A stretch of DNA of 45,452 bases, taken from NCBI GenBank assembly GCA_030433415.1, contig JAUIMF010000021.1, forward strand, positions 1-45,452, read 5' to 3'. Below, one piece after another: positions 17,371-23,975 of the stretch (position 1 is its first letter; each line of letters starts with the position of its first letter). A program made the position numbers and the translations under genes. Source of the stretch: Gammaproteobacteria bacterium (GTDB taxonomy: Bacteria > Pseudomonadota > Gammaproteobacteria > Pseudomonadales > Halieaceae). The notes beneath the pieces were generated by a model. It was not told the DNA's origin. It ran no database searches and was given only the letters and a program-made list of their open reading frames with translations.

Positions 17371-20300
17371 TTAACGAGCCTGGATCAGCATGGCTTCGGA
17401 ACCCTCCCGGGCTCCGCCACGGGCACCAGCGCCACGATCACCATTGCTGAACAGCAGCAGACCAGTCTCGGGGGTATTGCCCTCGAATGTGTCGAAGTCC
17501 AGCACAGTTACCCTGGCACGATCGCCACCGGCTACATCCACAGGGTCGAGTACATAGTAGCGCTCACCCAGAGGCGTAACAGTGATGTCGCTTACCACAT
17601 CACCAGGACCACCGAAGTAGAAGTCAAAGGCCTCTACCTGCATATCCACGTTCGTAGCCAGCATATCGGTACCGGTCAGCCCCACCTGCTCCGCACAGAT
17701 CGTCAGAACCGTGTTGGCCGTATTGGTCGCATGCTCAGCGTAGAAGAACGCGTCAATCGTGCCCGCCCCCAAATTCCACGAGAGCGTTAACTGACGACCG
17801 TCGTCGATCGTGTTGAGTGCCCCTGTCGAGAATACGGACTGGTCATTGTTGAACACCTGATAGTCAAAGACACCGTCCTGATCTGTATCCAGAGACACAA
17901 TCAGCTTGATGGGCAACAGATGAGTCTGCCGCTCCCAGGTGTTGATTGCGAAGGTCCAGATGAACGAAGGCTCGGCAGAGCAGAAACCCGCGGGCACCGG
18001 TATGGTGTTCACACCCACCGCCCGGATATCCGGGGTCGGAGCCTGTTCACCAGCACCGCCTTTGGGCAACACTCCGCTGGTTGCGACCAGAGCGTAAAAA
18101 TCGTTCTGGGCCGTACCGACGCCATTTCGATTGTCGACGGTGTAGCTTGCCTCGGTTCTGCGACGGAAGCTGACATAGCTGTCATAAGCCGGACGCCCAC
18201 GTGAACCGAAGGAGCGTTTGCCCGGACCGCGGGTTTTCAGGTTCGCCGACTTGCGGGGCAGCACCTGCCAGGGCACATGTACCGATTCAGCTCCCGACGC
18301 GAAGGTCAGGTAACCATCGTACTCCTGGGCATTCAGCAGTGAGGGGTCGGCGCCACCGCTACCGGAGTTCATGGTGTTCCCACCAAGGTTTTCTCCGTTG
18401 ATAAGCAGGCTGACCGGCACAGTTTCTGTATCGCCCGCGCCAACGGTGATCGAACTGGTCACCACCACATCAATCGCCCCGGAAGCCTCATCGGCGGGAT
18501 CGCGGAAGCTCGCGGTGACGTCGTACGTGCGCGACTCGCTGGAGTAGTTGGTTATCTCCAACTCTTTTGCCACCTCGGTAGATGCCGAGTGGACATCAAC
18601 AAAGCCGAAGCTGAGTGCACCGGACTTACCATCCTTGTCCCAGACCCCCGTAGACGCCGTCGCCGCACGATCCACGCGTACTTCACCACCGCCGATTCGG
18701 GTGATGGGTGCGGGACCCGAGAAGGCATCCGTGTCGATGTCTGTTTCGCCGGTGTTGATCAGGCGAGCCTTGATCTCGTGGGGCTCAAGCGCCGGTTCCG
18801 ACGAGAGCAACAACGCCGCAGAGCCCGTCACCATGGGAGCGGCCCCCGAGGTGCCACCGAATGGCTCGGTACCCGTACCGCTGCCGGCAACGGCCGAAAT
18901 GGATGCGCCAGGTGCGCCGATCTCTGGCTTGATCTGGTTGTACTCGTTGCTCGGGCCACGTGAGGAGCTACCCACAAGCGTACCGGCCAGTTGCAGCCCA
19001 TTCTCTGGATCTACCGTCGCCAACTCACCGAGTTGGGTCTTCATGGCAAGGGAATTAGCCTGGCTGATCATGTAGCCGGGAATCGTTGTACTTGAGCCAT
19101 TTGCCCCACCACCGCCGGCAAACGGGTCTCCCGGAGCGACCAGACCAATGATACCAACCTCGGCACCGGCTTCTCCCACATTGAGAATCTTGGTACCAAA
19201 CTCACAGCCACCGCGATCAACCAGAACCGTCTTGCCGGTCAGGCTTCCCGGTGCAAAGGGCAGACAGCCATCGAGGTTACCGCCGGCGCCATCCGCGTAC
19301 TGGAGGTCACCACCAACTACGCCCGCCGGATCGACTGACCAGGGCTGAAAAATCGCGGGATAATCTGTTCCCTCAACCGTAATGAAAGGCAGCTCTGCGG
19401 AGGGCACTTGAGTCTGCGCCACTGACAGCGCCGAAGGCGCAGCACCGGGCGTACCCGTGATATAGGGTTTGTCGCCGCTGTTACCCGATGACGCCACGGT
19501 CAACACGCCGATCTTGCTTGCGTTGTCGACCGCGGTGGACAGGTCGTCATCAAAGGGCTGACCATAATTGGAGCCCAGAGACATGTTGACGATATCCATG
19601 GCATCGCTGACGTCGCCGTCCCCGTTGGGGTCCACGACCCACTCCATACCCTGAATCAGGGCGATACCGGAGCAGGATGTCGAGACAGACGAGCAGACTT
19701 TCACAGCGTACAGGTCAACGCCGGGAGCCACGCCGCCAACACCGCCGATGATGTCAGCCACGTGGGTACCGTGACCCGAGGCTGGGCCATCATCCAGGGG
19801 ATCCGGGTCGGCGATTTCGGGACCATCAGGCCACACGCTACCCGTGAAGTCGTAGCCACCAACGACTTTCGCCGTGGGGAAACTCCCGGGCTCAATAACA
19901 TCCGGGTTGTCTGCGGCGTAATCCGCCGGGTTGCCGGAGCCGCCGAGAGCCGCGTGGTAATAGTCGATGCCGCTGTCGAGCACCGCAACACGGACGCCCG
20001 CGCCATCTACGCCTGCACCCTGAACGGCAGCCGCGCCGATATAGGGAACGGTTTCAGACAGGTCCAGTTGGTAATCCTTGACCAGGGAAACTCTTGAGAC
20101 GTCGTCGTCACCGAGCAGCGCGCCCTCCTGGCCTGCGTTCACTTCCATCACAACCGCGTTGAGCACCAATTGGGTAGACGTGACAAAACGTGCGCCCGGC
20201 GCCAGGGATTCTGCGCGCTTGAGAAATGCGTCCTGTTGCGCCATGAGGGCAGTCTTTCGCCCCACGATGCCAGCCTGGCTCTTGTCGGCAATTGCCGCCG

Positions 20301-20598
20301 CCGGCTCGCCTTTGAGTCGCACAAGCACGTTGATGCGATCTGTCGACTGGGCCAACGCGGCACCCGAGATGGATTGCTGCACCGGAGACGAGAGGCGTTT
20401 GTCTGCAATGCTGGCAGGCAATGCGGCTGTCATGCGTTCTGCGAGGCGGTCTTGAGCAACGGCATGGGAGACCAGGCCGGGCATAAGGGTTGCAAGACCC
20501 AGGGCGACACCGCAGTACAGGCCGGAGCGCTTGTGGCGCTCATACCGGCTTGTGCGGTAACAGGATGGTTCGAGGGTGTGTTTAACGTTCTCAAGCAT
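17371..20598 (-). CDS. Secreted S8 (subtilisin-like) serine peptidase with PA domain
   Basis: Translated from ATG 20598 this is a 1075-residue preproprotein; an ATG six codons earlier exists, but GGGGAG sits 10 nt before the inner one. A long signal region (CGVALGLATLMPGLVSHAVA) is followed by an I9-like propeptide. In numbering from the upstream ATG, the catalytic triad is D214 (VAVLDSGID), H282 (GHGTHVADI) and S590 (GGTSGAAPMV), with the oxyanion asparagine in SSGNSG. A protease-associated domain (about 410-530; VLVDRGGCEFGTKI) is inserted between the His and Ser parts, as in many large bacterial and plant subtilases. The C-terminal 450 residues are beta-rich, with a calcium-loop-like stretch DTDQDGVFDY. 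It probably degrades extracellular protein for nutrition. It is monocistronic, with a strong terminator. Confidence 0.93.
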   Translation of the reverse strand: MLENVKHTLEPSCYRTSRYERHKRSGLYCGVALGLATLMPGLVSHAVAQDRLAERMTAALPASIADKRLSSPVQQSISGAALAQSTDRINVLVRLKGEPAAAIADKSQAGIVGRKTALMAQQDAFLKRAESLAPGARFVTSTQLVLNAVVMEVNAGQEGALLGDDDVSRVSLVKDYQLDLSETVPYIGAAAVQGAGVDGAGVRVAVLDSGIDYYHAALGGSGNPADYAADNPDVIEPGSFPTAKVVGGYDFTGSVWPDGPEIADPDPLDDGPASGHGTHVADIIGGVGGVAPGVDLYAVKVCSSVSTSCSGIALIQGMEWVVDPNGDGDVSDAMDIVNMSLGSNYGQPFDDDLSTAVDNASKIGVLTVASSGNSGDKPYITGTPGAAPSALSVAQTQVPSAELPFITVEGTDYPAIFQPWSVDPAGVVGGDLQYADGAGGNLDGCLPFAPGSLTGKTVLVDRGGCEFGTKILNVGEAGAEVGIIGLVAPGDPFAGGGGANGSSTTIPGYMISQANSLAMKTQLGELATVDPENGLQLAGTLVGSSSRGPSNEYNQIKPEIGAPGASISAVAGSGTGTEPFGGTSGAAPMVTGSAALLLSSEPALEPHEIKARLINTGETDIDTDAFSGPAPITRIGGGEVRVDRAATASTGVWDKDGKSGALSFGFVDVHSASTEVAKELEITNYSSESRTYDVTASFRDPADEASGAIDVVVTSSITVGAGDTETVPVSLLINGENLGGNTMNSGSGGADPSLLNAQEYDGYLTFASGAESVHVPWQVLPRKSANLKTRGPGKRSFGSRGRPAYDSYVSFRRRTEASYTVDNRNGVGTAQNDFYALVATSGVLPKGGAGEQAPTPDIRAVGVNTIPVPAGFCSAEPSFIWTFAINTWERQTHLLPIKLIVSLDTDQDGVFDYQVFNNDQSVFSTGALNTIDDGRQLTLSWNLGAGTIDAFFYAEHATNTANTVLTICAEQVGLTGTDMLATNVDMQVEAFDFYFGGPGDVVSDITVTPLGERYYVLDPVDVAGGDRARVTVLDFDTFEGNTPETGLLLFSNGDRGAGARGGAREGSEAMLIQAR

Positions 20599-20707
20599 AA
20601 AGGGTTTACTCCCCATGGGGTGACTGTTTGAAAGTGACGTTAATTCAGCGTTGATTGATTATCGTTCGCCTCCGTGACCATAGTTAAGTCGTTCTGATTT
20701 CTCAATG

Positions 20708-20742
20708 AAAAAAAGCCGCGCGGCAACAAACCGCGCGGCTTT
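20708..20742 (-). terminator. Rho-independent terminator of the PEP-CTERM gene
   Basis: A 12-bp stem, the GC core GCCGCGCGG (20715-20723) pairing with CCGCGCGGC (20731-20739) and extended by three A-T pairs, encloses a 7-nt loop. On the minus strand it is followed by a run of T residues (20714-20708). It lies 46 bp downstream of the PEP-CTERM stop codon. Confidence 0.88.
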
Positions 20743-20787
20743 CTCTACGAATGTACGCCAAAGGGCGCACTATGATCCTTTGCCGGG

Positions 20788-21324
20788 TCAGGACTGCTTG
20801 CGCCGTACCAGCAGGGATCCCAACATACCGATAGCAATCAGGCCCAGTGTTGCGGGAGTCGGTACCGCTGGCCCGAACGCCGTGACTTCCCAAACACCGT
20901 CGAACACGTCACCACCACCGAAGCTGTCAACGCGACCGTCAAAAATCGTTACAGGGTTGAAGGGGCTGAAGGTATCAATTACAAAGTCGATAAACCCAAG
21001 CTCACCGAAGAAGAACGTCAACTCAGGAAGGAATGGGTAGTCCGTATCCTGCTCGTCGACAAAAGTCTGGCCGAAGAGTGACAGCGACAAGTCAAAAAGG
21101 CTCTCGTCAAGAAAAACCTCTTCTTCTGCCGCGTCCACATCGTCCGTGTCATAAGTGACGTCGATAGATCCCGTCTCGTCGATAACGTCCTCGGCGTAAC
21201 CGAAGTAATCCACGATGGCCACGTCAAAGGTCTCGGTAATCAGCGCTGCCTGCGCGTTGGTCACCAGCGCCATCGCCAGAACGCCAAAAATAGCAGATAG
21301 GAACTTGGGGGTGGACAGTTGCAT
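20788..21324 (-). CDS. PEP-CTERM sorting domain protein, acidic
   Basis: The 178-residue protein has a signal peptide (FGVLAMALVTNAQA), a strongly acidic middle (for example DVTYDTDDVDAAEEEVFLDE) and a C-terminal sorting signal: VPTPATLGLIAIGMLG, a short hydrophobic helix, then the basic end VRRKQS. This is the PEP-CTERM arrangement recognised by exosortases, which process such proteins at the membrane on the way to the surface or exopolysaccharide. The motif is VPTPA rather than the usual VPEPA. AAGGA lies 7 nt before the start. No exosortase is encoded in the window. A canonical sigma-54 promoter lies just upstream, matching the known RpoN/PrsK-PrsR control of PEP-CTERM genes. Confidence 0.9.
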   Translation of the reverse strand: MQLSTPKFLSAIFGVLAMALVTNAQAALITETFDVAIVDYFGYAEDVIDETGSIDVTYDTDDVDAAEEEVFLDESLFDLSLSLFGQTFVDEQDTDYPFLPELTFFFGELGFIDFVIDTFSPFNPVTIFDGRVDSFGGGDVFDGVWEVTAFGPAVPTPATLGLIAIGMLGSLLVRRKQS

Positions 21325-21363
21325 TGTTGATCCTTAATCAAATGTGGTCGGTGTCAGCATCTA

Positions 21364-21378
21364 GCAATCGATGTGCCA
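21364..21378 (-). promoter_or_regulatory. Sigma-54 (-24/-12) promoter of the PEP-CTERM gene
   Basis: On the minus strand the sequence reads TGGCAC-ATCGA-TTGC, an exact match to the sigma-54 core TGGCAC-N5-TTGC with correct spacing. The predicted transcription start is near 21353, giving a leader of about 29 nt that contains the AAGGA ribosome-binding site. Confidence 0.85.
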
Positions 21379-21403
21379 GATTGGTTTTTCGGCGTGATTA
21401 CAA

Positions 21404-21419
21404 TGTGATGAAGTTCACA
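21404..21419. promoter_or_regulatory. CRP/Vfr-type binding site
   Basis: TGTGATGAAGTTCACA has the perfect 5-6-5 core TGTGA-N6-TCACA. It is centred about 59 bp upstream of the predicted sigma-54 start of the PEP-CTERM gene and just upstream of the divergent sulfatase reading frame. Which gene it controls is unknown. Confidence 0.6.
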
Positions 21420-21433
21420 GCTTTACCCGGCTA

Positions 21434-23089
21434 ATGCCATTCAGGGGGTTGGCTGTAAATTTTTTCGACACCGTCATTGGATGGACCACAGCATTGCCCG
21501 TAAGATCATGCCGAATCCATCCGCCGGGGAATCGCTCTTTGAAATACGTCCCATCGCACCGCCCGAGCTGGGGCGTCGACAGCCCAGCCTGGTCTGAGTC
21601 ACCTACCCGGCGTCAATCTCGCGGGCAACTCTGCCGCGGTGCCCTGCTGGCGGCTTTGAGCAAACTAATTCTCTGCGCACTACCCTCCTTCGCCGCCTCA
21701 CCCAACATCCTGCTGGTCTACGTCGATGACCTGGGCTATGGAGATACAGCGGTCTATGGCCACACGGTAGTAAAAACCCCGCATATTGATAGCCTGGCCG
21801 CCGAGGGTCTGCGCTTCACCCAGTTCTACGCGCCATCGGCGCTGTGTTCTCCCTCCCGCGCCGGGCTGCTCACGGGTCGCACCCCCTACCGCACCGGCGT
21901 GCGGGACTGGATACCGCCGGATTCAGATGTCTCGCTGGGCCGCAACGAAACCACGCTGGCGGACCTGGCAAAACAGGCGGGCTATCGCACCGCGGTGATC
22001 GGCAAGTGGCATCTCAACGGTGGCCTGGGTATGGCAGATGCACCCCAACCCCGGGACTTTGGTTTTGACTACCAGTACGGGCTGGACGCCTGGGTGAAAA
22101 ATGCGGCGGTCGCCGCCAGCGGCAAACCGCGCAGCGGGCCCATGTACCCCGACAATATGTACCGCAACAATCAGCCCATCGGTGCCACGGACCGCTACAG
22201 CGCCGAGCTGGTCAGCGATGAGGCCATCGGCTGGCTTAACCGTGACGACGCACCGTTCTTTTTACTGCTGACCTACAGCGAGGTGCACACGCCGATTGCC
22301 TCGCCCCCGCAATACCTGCAGATGTACCAGCAGTTTCTGACGCCCGAGGCGCGCGCCAATCCCCTGCTCTTCTACCGGGAGTTTGTCCACCGCCCGTGGC
22401 GTGGGCGTGGCGAGTACTACGCCAGTATCAGCTACCTCGACGCGCAGCTCGGACGTGTGCTGGAGCACTTGCGCAAACAGGGCCTACTGGACGACACGCT
22501 GGTGATTTTCAGCAGCGACAACGGCCCGGTCACGGATGCGGCGATCACACCCTGGGAGCTCGGGATGGCCGGTGAGACCGGGGGTTTGCGCGGTAAAAAG
22601 CGTTTTCTGTTCGAAGGCGGCTTGCGCGTGCCGGGCATCATCAGGTACCCCGCGCTGGTTGGTGCGGGCACGACGGTAGACGAACCGGTCACGGCTCTAG
22701 ACCTGTTCCCCACCCTGGCGGAGATTCTCGCCCAGGAGTTACCCGACCGTACGCCCATCGACGGCCAGTCGCTATTGCCTTTGCTTCGAGACGAAACGTG
22801 GCAACGGCAGCAACCCCTGTACTGGGCGATCGAGACACCCGATGGCATGGAGTACGCCTTGCGCGACGGCGACTGGAAGCTGATCCTCGACGGCAATGCG
22901 CAACCCCGCTACCTGTTCGACCTGAGCCGGGATTTCTACGAGGTGAACAACCTGCTCGACAGCGAACCGCAACGCGTGTCAGCAATGACCGCTGCTTTCA
23001 CGGCGTATCAGAACAGCGTCGATAAAGACCCGCTAAGGCAGCAACGCGAGCGCAATGGTGCGACGCACGCCGCCGGGCCCGGTGCCTAG
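21434..23089 (+). CDS. Sulfatase (type I, formylglycine-dependent)
   Basis: The alkaline-phosphatase-fold sulfatase signature is clear: LLVYVDDLGYGD supplies metal-binding aspartates, ALCSPSRAGLLTGR is the C-x-P-S-R motif whose cysteine becomes formylglycine, and AVIGKWHL and FSSDNGP complete the active site. The enzyme hydrolyses sulfate esters, probably of marine polysaccharides or aryl sulfates, in the periplasm. A signal-like helix (GALLAALSKLILCAL, then PSFAAS) precedes the catalytic domain. The start is uncertain: ATG 21434 has no visible ribosome-binding site and gives an 85-residue leader, whereas TTG 21539 has GGGGA 8 nt upstream and TTG 21656 gives a minimal signal peptide. No formylglycine-generating enzyme is in the window. 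It ends 3 bp from the convergent membrane-protein gene. Confidence 0.88.
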   Translation: MPFRGLAVNFFDTVIGWTTALPVRSCRIHPPGNRSLKYVPSHRPSWGVDSPAWSESPTRRQSRGQLCRGALLAALSKLILCALPSFAASPNILLVYVDDLGYGDTAVYGHTVVKTPHIDSLAAEGLRFTQFYAPSALCSPSRAGLLTGRTPYRTGVRDWIPPDSDVSLGRNETTLADLAKQAGYRTAVIGKWHLNGGLGMADAPQPRDFGFDYQYGLDAWVKNAAVAASGKPRSGPMYPDNMYRNNQPIGATDRYSAELVSDEAIGWLNRDDAPFFLLLTYSEVHTPIASPPQYLQMYQQFLTPEARANPLLFYREFVHRPWRGRGEYYASISYLDAQLGRVLEHLRKQGLLDDTLVIFSSDNGPVTDAAITPWELGMAGETGGLRGKKRFLFEGGLRVPGIIRYPALVGAGTTVDEPVTALDLFPTLAEILAQELPDRTPIDGQSLLPLLRDETWQRQQPLYWAIETPDGMEYALRDGDWKLILDGNAQPRYLFDLSRDFYEVNNLLDSEPQRVSAMTAAFTAYQNSVDKDPLRQQRERNGATHAAGPGA

Positions 23090-23092
23090 CGT

Positions 23093-23782
23093 TTAACTGC
23101 GCAGTCCTGCGATCAGGTCGATCCACAGGTCCGTCGCCGCAAAACCAAAAACAAAAGCCGGGCGCAGAAATATCCAGAAAAGTCCGAACCATGTGAGGCC
23201 ATGAACGCGGCCCAACACCCGGCGATCATGCCAGATCAGGGCGCCGATCAGTGCCAGGCTGGCGACCAACGGAAAAGGCGGAAAACCCCAAACGATACCG
23301 CAGCGCGCCGTGGCGGGGTCCATGATCGCGACGAGCGCGAGCAGCATGGCGCGCTTGTGAAACACCGCATCGGCACGCCGGGCAATGGCCAGCGTGTAGA
23401 ACACCACGAGCCCCGTAAGATCCGAGATCGGAAACGCCACAAACTGCTCGATGCTGACACCGGGAATAGCCGACACCCCGCGCTCAAGGGCATCGCCGGC
23501 CATCAGCACCCCGGTGACAAGCATCAGGGCAACAACGACGAGACTGAACTTGCCCAGCGCGATGTGCAGGCTTCGATGATCGCGACCAATCAGCGACGCC
23601 TGTACAATGAACAGCACAAACCAGGCGATAAAAATAACGCCGTGCAGATGGTAAAGCAACGGCAGGTCCAGAGGGTTCTGCCCCCGCGCCAGCGCCGCGG
23701 AGCCAAAGCCCAGGATCACCAGTATCAGCATCACTGCGCCCATCAGAGGATAGAAGCGATGCCCGGTATCGGTATGCGTCAT
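23093..23782 (-). CDS. Multipass inner membrane protein, unknown function
   Basis: The 229-residue product has about six or seven hydrophobic helices (for example LMGAVMLILVILGFGSAAL and LVVVALMLVTGVLMAG) and a few conserved-looking histidines near helix ends (LLYHLHGVIF, RSLHIALGKF, VFHKRAM), which might bind heme or metal. No family was named with confidence; it resembles small uncharacterised membrane proteins of the DUF420/DUF2306 kind in layout only. ATG 23782 is chosen because AGAGG precedes it; a longer frame from 23908 adds an uncharacteristic polar leader. It converges on the sulfatase and is divergent from the GGDEF sensor. Confidence 0.75.
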   Translation of the reverse strand: MTHTDTGHRFYPLMGAVMLILVILGFGSAALARGQNPLDLPLLYHLHGVIFIAWFVLFIVQASLIGRDHRSLHIALGKFSLVVVALMLVTGVLMAGDALERGVSAIPGVSIEQFVAFPISDLTGLVVFYTLAIARRADAVFHKRAMLLALVAIMDPATARCGIVWGFPPFPLVASLALIGALIWHDRRVLGRVHGLTWFGLFWIFLRPAFVFGFAATDLWIDLIAGLRS

Positions 23783-23975
23783 ATACAGCCTCTTTTTATT
23801 GTTCCGAGAACCAGGGGGCAGATATCCACAGCCTAGCATGGCGTCCAGTCTGCCTGGCGCGACGGACCGGGCGCCTGTCTCTGCCGCGTTCGCAGCCAGC
23901 GCCGCCATGATTTAAACTGGGCGGCCAATAAACCCGACAAGGCCATCGTCAGTGGTATTCACGATAGGACTGTCA

